From assembly GCF_021398735.1 (NCBI RefSeq), contig NZ_CP090349.1, forward strand, positions 124,001 to 188,000: a stretch of 64,000 nucleotides of DNA, read 5' to 3'. The translations under genes and the position numbers were made by a program. Shown in pieces: positions 41,405 through 49,751 of the stretch (position 1 is its first letter; each line of letters starts with the position of its first letter). The stretch comes from Methylobacterium oryzae (GTDB lineage: Bacteria > Pseudomonadota > Alphaproteobacteria > Rhizobiales > Beijerinckiaceae). The notes below the pieces were generated by a model. The model had not been told where the DNA came from. It did not search any database and saw only the letters and a list, made by a program, of their open reading frames with translations.

Positions 41405-42930
41405 TTTCGTTGAAAAACTCGCGGTCGGCCTGGATCGAGGTTTGATCAAGGCTTGGCTGAGGGCCTCCCCCAGCCGATCAGGCTAGGCTCGGCTGCCCCA
41501 GCGGGATCAGCTTGGCCAGCTTCCGTAGGTTTTGGGCGGCGGCCGCGAGGTGGAATTCGTCCCGGGCTCCATCCGGCCCCCGCAACCGAAGCCGATCCAG
41601 CTTCAGGATCCGCTTGAGGTGGGCAAACAGCATCTCGACCTTCTTGCGCTCCCGCCGCGAGGTACGGCCCGCCTCCGAGGCGCAGATGTCGCGCGCCATC
41701 TGCCGGGCGCCCTCGTGGATCGAGCGTGGGATCTTGCGGGCGGATGCGTTGGGGCAGCATCGTGGCTTCAGCGCGCAGGCATCGCAGTCGTGCTTGCTCG
41801 CGCGGTAGCGCAGCATCCCGTCTGCGTCGACGAGCGGAGGCGGTGACCTGTAGACCTTCTGACGTTGCCGCAGGTGCTTGCCGGCCGGGCAGGTGTAGGC
41901 GTCCGTGCCAGGGTCGTAGGTGAAGGCTGATTGGCTGAAGGTACCGTCGCGGCGCTCAGACTTGTCGAAGACGGGGATGTGCGGCTCGATGCCCTGCTCG
42001 TGGACGAGCCAGCCCAGCATCGCGGCCGATCCGTAACCGCTGTCGCCGGCGAGCCGTGCCGGGTAGAGGTCGAAGCGCTCGCGCGAGCGCACGATCATGC
42101 GCTTGGCGGCCGTAACCTCGGCCTGCCGGATCGCGGTGGTCGGCTCGACGTCCACGATCACCGCGTGGTCGAGGTCGATCAGGTAGTTGGCCGCGTAGGC
42201 GAAGTAGGCCAGCCCACCGTCCGCGCCCGTCCAACGCGCGGCCGGGTCGGCGGGGGAGACGAGCTTGGGCACGACCGGCGTCGCAGCGCCGAACGCGGCG
42301 TCGTCAAGCACGGCCAGGTACTCCCGGGCGGCGCGGCTGACGGTCTCGGGTGGCAGGCCGTTCGTACCCTCGACGCCCTTCTGCCGGTTGGCATCGGCCT
42401 TGATCAGGCTGGCGTCGACCGCGAAGCCCTCGCCGCCCACGAGCCCCTCGGCGATGCAGCGAGTGAGCACGGTCTCGAACAAGCGGCGCAGCAGGTCGCT
42501 GTCGCGGAAGCGGCCATGACGGTTCTTGGAGAAGGTGGAATGATCCGGCACCCGGCCGTCGAGTCCGAGCCGGCAGAACCAGCGGTAGGCGAGGTTGAGG
42601 TGGACCTCGTCGCAGAGGCGGCGCTCGGAGCGGATGCCGAAGCAGTAGCCGATGAGCAGCATGCGGATCATCAACTCAGGGTCGACCGAGGGCCGGCCCG
42701 TCGAGCTGTAGAACGGCTGCAGGTGCGCGCGCAGGCCCGACAGGTCAACGAAGCGGTCGATGGCGCGCAGCAGATGGTCGGCAGGGACGTGGGTATCGAG
42801 CGAGAACTCGTAGAACAGGGCGCCCTGCTCGACTTGTCGAGGTCCCATCATCTGCTTCGATCTCCGTCTCTCGACGAGAGTGAATCACCTCACGACTACC
42901 GCCGCAACACCTGAGTTTTTCAACAGAATC
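41405..42930 (-). mobile_element. IS1182-family insertion sequence
   Basis: About 1.53 kb. The ends are inverted: CGTTGAAAAACTC on the left (41408-41420) and GAGTTTTTCAAC on the right (42913-42924). GGCCGA occurs directly outside both ends (41399-41404 and 42931-42936), either as target duplication or as part of a longer inverted repeat, since the GGCCGATT text is also inverted at the two ends. It interrupts a dispersed repeat copy. Confidence 0.75.
41478..42851 (-). CDS. IS1182-family transposase
   Basis: DDE transposase of 457 residues. The N-terminal domain begins VEQGALFYEFSLDTHVPADHLLRAIDRFVDL, then HLQPFYSSTGRPSVDPELMIRMLLIGYCFGIRSERRL, with the catalytic core including FAVDASLIKADANRQ and GDSGYGSAAML. 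A C-terminal Cys-rich segment (CDACALKPRCCP) and RRERKKVEMLFAHLKRILKLDRLRLRG complete the family pattern. The frame is intact, so the element may be active. Confidence 0.92.
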   Translation of the reverse strand: MMGPRQVEQGALFYEFSLDTHVPADHLLRAIDRFVDLSGLRAHLQPFYSSTGRPSVDPELMIRMLLIGYCFGIRSERRLCDEVHLNLAYRWFCRLGLDGRVPDHSTFSKNRHGRFRDSDLLRRLFETVLTRCIAEGLVGGEGFAVDASLIKADANRQKGVEGTNGLPPETVSRAAREYLAVLDDAAFGAATPVVPKLVSPADPAARWTGADGGLAYFAYAANYLIDLDHAVIVDVEPTTAIRQAEVTAAKRMIVRSRERFDLYPARLAGDSGYGSAAMLGWLVHEQGIEPHIPVFDKSERRDGTFSQSAFTYDPGTDAYTCPAGKHLRQRQKVYRSPPPLVDADGMLRYRASKHDCDACALKPRCCPNASARKIPRSIHEGARQMARDICASEAGRTSRRERKKVEMLFAHLKRILKLDRLRLRGPDGARDEFHLAAAAQNLRKLAKLIPLGQPSLA

Positions 42931-42995
42931 GGCCGAAAGCCGCCGTTCGGCTTCAGGAATGATAGGTCTCGAAAGCGGACGCATATGGCCGGTTC
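42931..42995. repeat. Dispersed intergenic repeat, copy 7 (right part)
   Basis: GGCCGAAAGCCGCCGTTCGG, CTTCAGGAATGATAGG and AAAGCGGACGCATATGGCCG continue the repeat broken by the IS1182 element; compare GGCCGAAAACGGCGCGGCCG in copy 4. Confidence 0.5.
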
Positions 42996-43068
42996 CAGGC
43001 CGCCGGCATTTTTGCTGCAAATCAGAGGCTGAGCAAGTAGCGCAGCCAATAGCTATAGGCTTAGTAAT

Positions 43069-43854
43069 CTAGCGGAGGATAAATCCCATGTTGCATACTG
43101 TATGGATGCGCGGGTTTAACCCGTTGGGATTGAGTTTCTTGCGAATTTTTCCAATGTGCACGTCGATGACGCTCGATTGGTGATTGAAGCTGTAGCCCCA
43201 TACAGATTCGAAGATAGTATGCCGGTTCACCAGTACGCCAGCGTTCTGCATGAGGAACTCAATGATGGCGAATTCCTTAGGCAGCAGCTCGATCGGTCGG
43301 CCGGCACAGTAGAGGACGCGCTCGATCAGATCGAGGCGCAGGTCGCCGACCTGAAGCTCATTGAGCGCGGCGGCCGCCATCTTGCGCCGGGCGAGCGCGT
43401 CGACGCGGGCGGTGAGCTCGGTGAACTCGAGCGGCTTGGCGAGATAATCGTCGGCGCCGGCGCGCAGCCCGTCGACGCGATCGTTGACAGTCGACAGAGC
43501 GCTGAGGATCAGAACCGGCGTAGAGACCTTCGCGGCGCGCAGCTTCGTGACCAGAGACAAGCCGTCGATCCCGGGCAGTATGCGATCCAAGATGATCACA
43601 TCAAATTTGCCTTCAATTGCCATGCGTAGTCCAGGCGTCCCGCTTGGAGCCTCGTCAACTTGAAACCCATATTCTGCGAGCGCTGATGCGATCTCAGCGG
43701 AAGACGGTAAAGCATATTTCACGATCAACAACTCGATTTTGGTGTGTGATTCTTCAATACGAGGTTGGTTATCAAGAAGGTGATTTGGCACACCCGAAGG
43801 CAACTGGCCGTCCCCCGATCGCATTGATGGAGGAGAGCACATCCAATCTCGCAT
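43069..43854 (-). CDS. OmpR-family response regulator with atypical receiver
   Basis: Response regulator, up to 261 residues; the receiver begins near residue 40 of the longest frame, so the true start is probably later, for example at a TTG near 43730. The phospho-acceptor Asp is kept in DVIILDRILPGIDG, the Ser in LILSALS and the Lys in DDYLAKPLEF. The acidic pair that normally binds magnesium after the first strand (usually EDD) is replaced by KYA in LLIVKYALPSS. The C-terminal winged helix (LPKEFAIIEFLMQNAGVLVNRHTIFESVWGY) is normal. No histidine kinase is adjacent. Confidence 0.87.
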   Translation of the reverse strand: MRDWMCSPPSMRSGDGQLPSGVPNHLLDNQPRIEESHTKIELLIVKYALPSSAEIASALAEYGFQVDEAPSGTPGLRMAIEGKFDVIILDRILPGIDGLSLVTKLRAAKVSTPVLILSALSTVNDRVDGLRAGADDYLAKPLEFTELTARVDALARRKMAAAALNELQVGDLRLDLIERVLYCAGRPIELLPKEFAIIEFLMQNAGVLVNRHTIFESVWGYSFNHQSSVIDVHIGKIRKKLNPNGLNPRIHTVCNMGFILR

Positions 43855-44107
43855 GCCTATCTCCTCTGATGCTCGCCCTTAAGACCCACACGTTCAGCGA
43901 AAATAATGACACGCTGGTCGGAGCGGCCAGACTACCAATGCCGTATTTTCGGCAACATATTCGTTGTACTTCTTGATTTGACAACGGGTTGCAAAGTTTG
44001 GCCGCTTTGACGTCATAACGAAATCGCTCGTTCGTCATTCAAATAAGGTAGATAATCCTAAAATATGTTATAAAACAGGAATATAACAGCTCAGTTTGAA
44101 AACATAT

Positions 44108-44629
44108 TCAGAATCTTTTGACAGAATGTATTGCATTCTGATTTATAGTTGCTGCTCCGAGACGCTTACGCAGTAGCTCGTCGATGGAAAGCGGACCAGG
44201 TCCGCCGATAACAAGCGCCAGAAGACCAGCGAGATAGAGCAGATCTGTCTCGTACCCAGGAGGTCCGAAGGTCGCCCCGGCCGCGGTCACGGCCTGAAGC
44301 TTGATAGAGCTGAAGCCATAGGGGAGATGCACGGTTAATGCTGCGACCAGCAGGACGATCGCCATTGGTAGGCTGGCGAGCGGCACGAGTGCGCCCAGCA
44401 GAATCGCCAATCCGCCGAAGATCTCCACGAGTATCGTCAGCCATCCGAACAGATGCGGCAGCGGTAATCCCATCGCCTCCACGATGGCGGGAAAGGCATC
44501 GTAGCCTCGGGCGGCTTTCGCTAGGCCATGCGCCACGAAGCCGTAGCCGACGATCAGGCGCAGCGGGACCGGGGCCCAGCGTGCGACGAGGGGGCGGCAC
44601 GCGAGTAGCGTGCTGAGCAGATCTGCCAT
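44108..44629 (-). CDS. DoxX-family membrane protein
   Basis: Inner-membrane protein of 173 residues with four predicted spans. The N-terminal RLIVGYGFVAHGLAKAARGYDAFPAIVEAMGLPLPHLFGWLTILVEIFGGLAILLGALVPLA is the DoxX signature. ATG 44629 is preferred; the frame stays open upstream without similarity. It lies 133 bp downstream of the anti-sigma gene on the same strand and may belong to its regulon. DoxX proteins are linked with redox stress and thiosulfate/quinone metabolism, but their biochemistry is mostly unknown. Confidence 0.87.
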   Translation of the reverse strand: MADLLSTLLACRPLVARWAPVPLRLIVGYGFVAHGLAKAARGYDAFPAIVEAMGLPLPHLFGWLTILVEIFGGLAILLGALVPLASLPMAIVLLVAALTVHLPYGFSSIKLQAVTAAGATFGPPGYETDLLYLAGLLALVIGGPGPLSIDELLRKRLGAATINQNAIHSVKRF

Positions 44630-44761
44630 GGTGTTGATCCTCTGAGCAGCGGAAAGGTTGGCGGGAACGGGCGGTATATCGTCTGCGGGCGCGCGTTGCC
44701 GACGGCCCGCTCGAGGTGGCATCGGGACTGAAGGCGGACTGCCAGGGACCGCGAGGTTGCT

Positions 44762-45541
44762 CTACCCCTGAGTGTTGGCAACCTCTCGGCGCCGGATTTC
44801 TCTGACCAGTGGTTGCAGCACTTCGGGATCGGCCGCCGCAACGAGACTGTAGCCGAGCCCCTTCCGGACCCAGGCACATCCGGCGATGGAGCCGTAAATG
44901 TGTTCGACCATTGGCACGTCGCCGCCATCACCGAAGGAACGGATCAGCATGACCACGCGCGTGCCCTGGGCGTCGTCGTACATCAGCATGCCCGCCGGTC
45001 CGTGGTCGGTGGCGACTAACCGGCCGCCGAGCAGGTGGTAACCCGCCTCGCTCAGATCGGGCACGTCGACGGGTCGCTTCAGGCGGGCGGAGAACCAGTG
45101 TGCGATCTCATCCCGATCAGTCGCGGCAAGTTCGATCGGCCGTGTGCGGTCTGGTGCGTAGACGACGTAGTTTGTTTTCGCCTCCTGCGCGAGCACGGAG
45201 ATGCCGCTCGATCCATCCGGAAGCGTCCCTCTCGCGATCCAGCCACTGAGGCCACCAACAGTCAGGAGAAGAGCTGCGGCAATGCCCTGCCAAGCTGACA
45301 CGCGCGGCCGCCTTCGCGCAGCGACGAGGCGGACGAGATCGAGTTGCGGCGGCACCGGTTCGGCGGCGATCGGCGCGAACGCACTGCGCAGATCATCGCG
45401 CAGCAACATTAGCCGAGCCACCCGTGCTCGGGCCTGAGCATTCTCGACGAGATAGGTCTCAACTTCGGCGCGGCTGTCGGGGCCGAGCCTGTCGTCAACG
45501 AAGGCCTGCAGATCGTTCTCGCTGATCGGCCGCTCGTTCAT
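44762..45541 (-). CDS. Anti-sigma factor for the adjacent ECF sigma factor
   Basis: Membrane-anchored anti-sigma factor of 259 residues. The cytoplasmic part is ISENDLQAFVDDRLGPDSRAEVETYLVENAQARARVARL, the typical anti-sigma helical domain without the HxxxCxxC zinc motif. One membrane span (about 85-103, WQGIAAALLLTVGGLSGWIA) is followed by a periplasmic domain of about 150 residues that could sense envelope stress. It overlaps the sigma gene by four bases (ATGA), the classical arrangement for a sigma/anti-sigma pair. Confidence 0.88.
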   Translation of the reverse strand: MNERPISENDLQAFVDDRLGPDSRAEVETYLVENAQARARVARLMLLRDDLRSAFAPIAAEPVPPQLDLVRLVAARRRPRVSAWQGIAAALLLTVGGLSGWIARGTLPDGSSGISVLAQEAKTNYVVYAPDRTRPIELAATDRDEIAHWFSARLKRPVDVPDLSEAGYHLLGGRLVATDHGPAGMLMYDDAQGTRVVMLIRSFGDGGDVPMVEHIYGSIAGCAWVRKGLGYSLVAAADPEVLQPLVREIRRREVANTQG

Positions 45542-46104
45542 TTCAGCCTCCTCAGGACCGGCCGCCGGATATTGGCTTCGCCGTCCATCAACTGGATCAT
45601 CCGGTCCCGCGCGCGGGACAGCCGTGACATCACGGTGCCGGTCGGCACGCCGAGCACTTCCGCTGTCTCGGCATACGAGAGGCCTTCCACTGTCACGAGG
45701 AGCAGCACGCTGCGCTGCTCCTCGGGCAAGGCGTCGAGTGCTCGTAGAAGGTCGTGACGCTGCAGGCTCGCTTCTTGGTGGGGTGGAACGGCTAGGGACG
45801 TCTCGTCGACGTCGTCGAGCGGCAGATGAGCACCGCCGCGTCGACGGGACTGACGCACGCGGCTCATCGCCAGATTATGCAGGATCGCGAAGAGCCATGA
45901 TCTGACGCTTCCTTCGTCCCGCCGCTGATGCCAGCGGGCGATCGCCAACTCGAGCGTGTCCTGAACGAGGTCGTCGGCGTCCGACCGATCCCGTGTCAGC
46001 GCAGCGGCGTAGCGCCGAAGCGCCGGGATGAGTGGCTCGACGAGGAGCATCATCTGCTGCACCGCATGCCTCCGGCCGGTGTCGCGACCGCGCGGTTCCG
46101 ACAT
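45538..46104 (-). CDS. ECF-family RNA polymerase sigma factor
   Basis: Sigma factor of 188 residues. Region 2 is visible as LIPALRRYAAALTRDRSDADDLVQDTLELAIARWHQ with RSWLFAILHNLAMSRVR. Region 4 is DALPEEQRSVLLLVTVEGLSYAETAEVLGVPTGTVMSRLSRARDRM. ATG 46104 is the likely start (MSEPRGRDTGRR); a longer frame upstream has no similarity, and an ATG inside (MMLLVEPL) is possible. It is coupled to the anti-sigma gene. Likely targets include the neighbouring DoxX and DUF417 genes (inference). Confidence 0.92.
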   Translation of the reverse strand: MSEPRGRDTGRRHAVQQMMLLVEPLIPALRRYAAALTRDRSDADDLVQDTLELAIARWHQRRDEGSVRSWLFAILHNLAMSRVRQSRRRGGAHLPLDDVDETSLAVPPHQEASLQRHDLLRALDALPEEQRSVLLLVTVEGLSYAETAEVLGVPTGTVMSRLSRARDRMIQLMDGEANIRRPVLRRLK

Positions 46105-46289
46105 GGTCGATCGCGCAGGTGTCTCACGGGAGGTCAGACGCCGCGGCCGCGGCGAATATTCCATCAGGTCTGGCATTTCGAGCCCGCAGTCCTGCCGAGG
46201 AGGCCATCGCACACGAGGCGCTGTCCGGGATCGAACAATCACTGCCAGTACTGGGTGTCCGGCGACCGCTTCGGCCGACTGACCGCTTC

Positions 46290-46440
46290 GTGAATCGCTG
46301 CCCAGATGCCTTCGCCGACATCGCAGTCACCCGCGTCGAACCCATGGGCGGCTATGCCATCCATATCACGTTCACCGACGGCCATGCCCATGGGATCTTC
46401 CCCTGGACTAGCGGCGCTGAGCTGCTGCCTGCCGCGCTCC
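46290..46440 (+). pseudogene. DUF971 remnant
   Basis: The translation VTRVEPMGGYAIHITFTDGHAHGIFPW (46326-46412) matches the C-terminal half of DUF971 proteins, where it normally reads as V-x-P-V-G-x-Y-A-x-x-x-x-F-x-D-G-H-D-T-G-I-Y-x-W. The N-terminal half is missing, and the frame upstream is the antisense of the sigma-factor gene. It looks like a truncated gene left by a rearrangement. Confidence 0.55.
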
Positions 46441-46522
46441 TCGGCGTTCGGCTAACTGGGGGTGGCAAGGCATTCCCCGGCAGTGATCCATGCCGATACC
46501 GTTCGCTTCATCCGAACGACCA

Positions 46523-46558
46523 ATGCCCCCGGACTCATTTAAAGCGGTCCAGGGGCAT
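46523..46558 (-). terminator. Hairpin after the DUF417 gene
   Basis: ATGCCCCCGGAC (46523-46534) pairs with GTCCAGGGGCAT (46547-46558) with one mismatch and a 12-base loop, 22 bases past the DUF417 stop on the minus strand. Confidence 0.55.
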
Positions 46559-46579
46559 CAATGATTCTGGTTCTGAAAG

Positions 46580-47098
46580 TCAGCGGGTGAAAGCGACATG
46601 CCCATCAATGGCGTCGCGAGCCGCGACGACGCGAGCCACATCCTGTCTAAGCAAATAGACCGAGACGACCAGCAGGACGAGATCCTTCAGGAGGAAGGCG
46701 GCATTCATCGCCATGGCGGGGAAGCCACCGGCGCCTGCATCCCAGGCATCGGGCACGAACGGAAGGATCGTCAAGGTCGAGACGAAGGTGGCCGTGGAGC
46801 CGAGGGCACCCAGCACCCCCAGCTTCTTGTTCCAGAAGCCTAGGAGCAGGAGCGTGCCAAAGGTCCACTCCGAGGCGCCCAGGAAGATGGCCGTGCCGCG
46901 AATGCCCAGAACCGGAATGGTCCAGAAGGTGAAGGGGCCGTGCGTGATCAAGGGAAGCAATCCCCGGATCTCGGCCTCGAACCATTTGTCGTATCCGAAC
47001 CAAGCGAAGATGACGACCATCGCGGTCCGGAGCAGGTGGTAGTCCAGGTCGCGCCGGAGCAGGAACGAGCCGGCTAGCTTGTCGATGAGGAAGTTCAT
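46580..47098 (-). CDS. DUF417 (RclC/YkgB-like) membrane protein
   Basis: Inner-membrane protein of 172 residues with about four spans. Key segments are LLRTAMVVIFAWFGYDKWFEAEIRGLLPLITHGPFTFW and GASEWTFGTLLLLGFWNKKLGVLGALGSTATFVSTLTILPFVPDAW, both characteristic of DUF417. The E. coli member RclC belongs to a reactive-chlorine resistance operon. Together with the nearby ECF sigma pair, DoxX and the old-yellow-enzyme reductase this suggests an oxidant or envelope-stress role (inference). Confidence 0.88.
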   Translation of the reverse strand: MNFLIDKLAGSFLLRRDLDYHLLRTAMVVIFAWFGYDKWFEAEIRGLLPLITHGPFTFWTIPVLGIRGTAIFLGASEWTFGTLLLLGFWNKKLGVLGALGSTATFVSTLTILPFVPDAWDAGAGGFPAMAMNAAFLLKDLVLLVVSVYLLRQDVARVVAARDAIDGHVAFTR

Positions 47099-47340
47099 GA
47101 TGCCCTCCGTAGGCGTTGAAGTTGGTGCACCCTTTCTACCTACGGCTTCCGAGACTATAAATGCTTGAATGCAGCGCAGATATGCTCCTTAATCTCAATC
47201 TGGCCTAGTCGACGGCTCTGTGGAGTGGGTAAGCCGCCCGGGCTAGTGGCTCGGGGTGAGACGGTCGCAGCAGCACGGTCGATGGGTAGGGCCAAGCCGA
47301 CGATGCCAGTCGCTTATTTCGGCCAGGGGGTTTGGACGCA

Positions 47341-47372
47341 CGAAGGGCCGCCGTGGGAACGGCGGCCCTTCG
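47341..47372. terminator. Long perfect hairpin in the 47099-47502 gap
   Basis: CGAAGGGCCGCCGT (47341-47354) and ACGGCGGCCCTTCG (47359-47372) form a 14-bp perfect stem with a GGGA loop. It lies 131 bases past the stop of the flavin reductase (minus strand) in a 400-bp gap with no gene. It fits a rho-independent terminator core without a T-run, or a structured small RNA. Confidence 0.55.
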
Positions 47373-47502
47373 GAAGAACCAGTGCTCGACTGTATGGAAG
47401 ACTATCGATTACCCACCTGTGTGGTCGACGGGATGACGCTCAGCGGGTATTTCACGGGCTTCACCAAACCAGCGGCATCGGAACTCTGTGCGTTGCATCA
47501 GC

Positions 47503-48606
47503 TCAGAGAGCCAGTTCCCGCTCCTTGATGTCGGCGATGGGCCCGAGAATGGCAGGATCGAACGGGGCCAAGTCCCGCGCCGCGCCGATGCGATTGGGCA
47601 GATCCGGGTTCGCGAGCGCAGCCTTGCCGAACGCCACGATGTCCGCCCCGGCCTCGACGACCGCCTCCGCCTTAGAGGCCTCCTGGAACCCTCCGTTGGC
47701 GAGCAGCGAGAGGTTTGGGGCATAGCGGCGAGCAAGCGCCACGAGGCTATCCTGGCCGATTTCAAAGGCAGGCTTCGACGCGTCATGCTCGGTGACGTGG
47801 ATGTAGTCCAAGCCAGCATCCGCCAGCGTTCCGAAGACTGCTTCCGCGTCCTGCTCGCGACCAGCCCATTTGTGGGTGAAGTCGTTGACTTTGCCCTGTG
47901 AGATCCGGATGCCGACCGGCACGTTCCCGCCGACCTTTGCGCGCACAGCCTTGAACACCGCCACAGCGAACGCGGTGCGCGCGTGGGCGTCGCCGCCCCA
48001 CCGGTCGCCTCGCCGGTTGGTGTGTTCCGTCAGGAACTGGTCGATGAGGTAGCCGTTTGCGCCGTGGATCTCGATCCCGTCGAAGCCCGCGACGGCGACA
48101 GCACGCTCGGCAGAGGCGGCGAACCCGTCGACCGCCTCGGCAATCTGCCCGTCCGTCATGGCAGACGGTGCCGGGTAGGCGCCCTTACCGTAGTAGAACT
48201 CCATCTGGCTGCCCCTGGGCTGGACGGCCGAGGGTCCGATGGTGCCGTCGCGGAAGCGATTGCCTTGGCTGATCGCACCGGCGTGCATCACCTGCGCGAA
48301 GAAGCGGGCGCCGTGCCGGTGGGCAGCCTCGACGATCGGTCGCCAGGCGAGACCCTGCGCCTCGTCGGTGAGACCCGGCTGATGATGGTAGCCCTGCGCA
48401 AACGCCTGATCCGTGTAGATGCCTTCGGTGATCAGCAGACCGAAGCCGCCACGGGCGAAGCGCTCGTAGTAGCGCGCCATCCGCTCGCTCGCGGTCCCGT
48501 CCTCGTTCGCGCTGATCCGAGTCATCGGGGCGACCGCGAACCGGTTGCGAATTGTCAGCCCGTTTATATCGGTGGTCGTGAAGAGGGTGTCGGCGCTCGT
48601 GCTCAT
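47503..48606 (-). CDS. Old-yellow-enzyme family NADH:flavin oxidoreductase (alkene reductase)
   Basis: FMN-containing ene-reductase of 367 residues that reduces activated C=C bonds or nitro groups. TIRNRFAVAPMTRISANEDGTASERMARYYERFARGGFGLLITEG is the typical N-terminus, GFDGIEIHGANGYLIDQFLTEHTNRRGDRWGG contains the HGANGYL motif with the ligand-binding His-Asn pair, and VGIRIS and LLANGGF complete the barrel. ATG 48606 is preferred over 48660. The gene is divergent from a LysR gene, with 148 bp between starts, which probably regulates it. This sub-branch has the NHase-like EHTNRR end of the HGANGYL region seen in NemA/XenA relatives. Confidence 0.9.
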   Translation of the reverse strand: MSTSADTLFTTTDINGLTIRNRFAVAPMTRISANEDGTASERMARYYERFARGGFGLLITEGIYTDQAFAQGYHHQPGLTDEAQGLAWRPIVEAAHRHGARFFAQVMHAGAISQGNRFRDGTIGPSAVQPRGSQMEFYYGKGAYPAPSAMTDGQIAEAVDGFAASAERAVAVAGFDGIEIHGANGYLIDQFLTEHTNRRGDRWGGDAHARTAFAVAVFKAVRAKVGGNVPVGIRISQGKVNDFTHKWAGREQDAEAVFGTLADAGLDYIHVTEHDASKPAFEIGQDSLVALARRYAPNLSLLANGGFQEASKAEAVVEAGADIVAFGKAALANPDLPNRIGAARDLAPFDPAILGPIADIKERELAL

Positions 48607-48754
48607 GATGACCCCGCCCTGCAATCTGACCCGCCGTTGACCGTCGATAGGCGCAGTCAAAGAGGCGGGTCGCGCTTCGATGGGCGCATAACTAGCTTTG
48701 TCGCGGGATAGGCGGTAGCGAGCTCAGACGAGAAGGATCTTATCGCATGGTGAT

Positions 48755-49657
48755 ATGCTGATGGACCTGTCGGACGTCGCGCTCTTCTGCTCCATCGTCT
48801 CGGCCGGAAGCCTGTCCGCCGCGGGGCGGCTGTCGGGTCATTCGCCGATGGCGGTTAGCCGCCGTCTAGTTGCCTTGGAGGCGGAGCTCGGGGTTCGCCT
48901 TCTCCATCGCACCACCCGGACCATAGCCCTCACAGCGGATGGCGAGACGTTCCTCCCGCTCGCCCAAGCCATGCTCGACGCGAAGGCCGCCGCCATGGCG
49001 GCTTTCTCGGAGCGTCACGAAGGCTTGAGTGGCGTTCTGCGCGTGACAGCGCCCAACCGGATCGGGCGTGCGCTCGTGGTGCCACAGGCCGTACGGCTGA
49101 TGGCCGAGAACCCACTGCTCCACGTAGACCTGATGTTTAGCGACAGGATCATGGACATCGCGGCATCCGGCCTCGACGTCGCGTTGCGGGTCGCCACGCT
49201 GCAAGCATCCGAGCTGGTCGCCGTGAAGCTGGCCGACAACCCGCGTGTCCTCTGCGCCGCGCCGAGCTACCTCGCGAGACATGGACGCCCCGAACGGCTC
49301 GTCGACCTCGACGAGCACACCTGTCTGACGCTGCACGCGATGGACGCGTGGCCGTTCACCCAGGGCGGGAAGCCCGTCGCGAAACGGATCGGCGGCCGCT
49401 TGGCGGCCAACAGCGTCGATACGGTTCGCGGCGCCTGCGTGGCCGGCGCCGGCCTCGCGCTCCTGACTTACTGGGACGTGGCTCGGGACCTGACCGACCG
49501 CACGCTCGTCGAGGTCACCCTGACCGACACCGAGCCCGAGCGGCTCGCCATTTGGGCGGTACTCCCGACCAAGCAACACACCCCCGCCCGCGTGCGCAGG
49601 TTCCTCGACGTCATGAAAGAAGAACTCGCCGCGCATCCACGCTCCCGAACGCCTTGA
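48755..49657 (+). CDS. LysR-family transcriptional regulator
   Basis: LysR-type regulator of 300 residues. The HTH is DVALFCSIVSAGSLSAAGRLSGHSPMAVSRRLVALEAELGVRLLHRTTRTIALTADGETFL, and a normal effector domain follows. The ATG at 48755 is a few codons before the HTH. It is divergent from the old-yellow-enzyme gene, the standard arrangement for LysR regulation of a neighbour. This sub-group (CrgA/DsdC-like short form) often responds to electrophiles or quinones when beside flavin reductases. Confidence 0.9.
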   Translation: MLMDLSDVALFCSIVSAGSLSAAGRLSGHSPMAVSRRLVALEAELGVRLLHRTTRTIALTADGETFLPLAQAMLDAKAAAMAAFSERHEGLSGVLRVTAPNRIGRALVVPQAVRLMAENPLLHVDLMFSDRIMDIAASGLDVALRVATLQASELVAVKLADNPRVLCAAPSYLARHGRPERLVDLDEHTCLTLHAMDAWPFTQGGKPVAKRIGGRLAANSVDTVRGACVAGAGLALLTYWDVARDLTDRTLVEVTLTDTEPERLAIWAVLPTKQHTPARVRRFLDVMKEELAAHPRSRTP

Positions 49658-49751
49658 TCCCCAAGTGCTCGGTTTACAGCCGTTAAGCGAGCTGATTAGT
49701 GCGGAAAACAGCGGGTATTCCGCCCCATCGTTTCAAACCCGAGGGTCCGCC

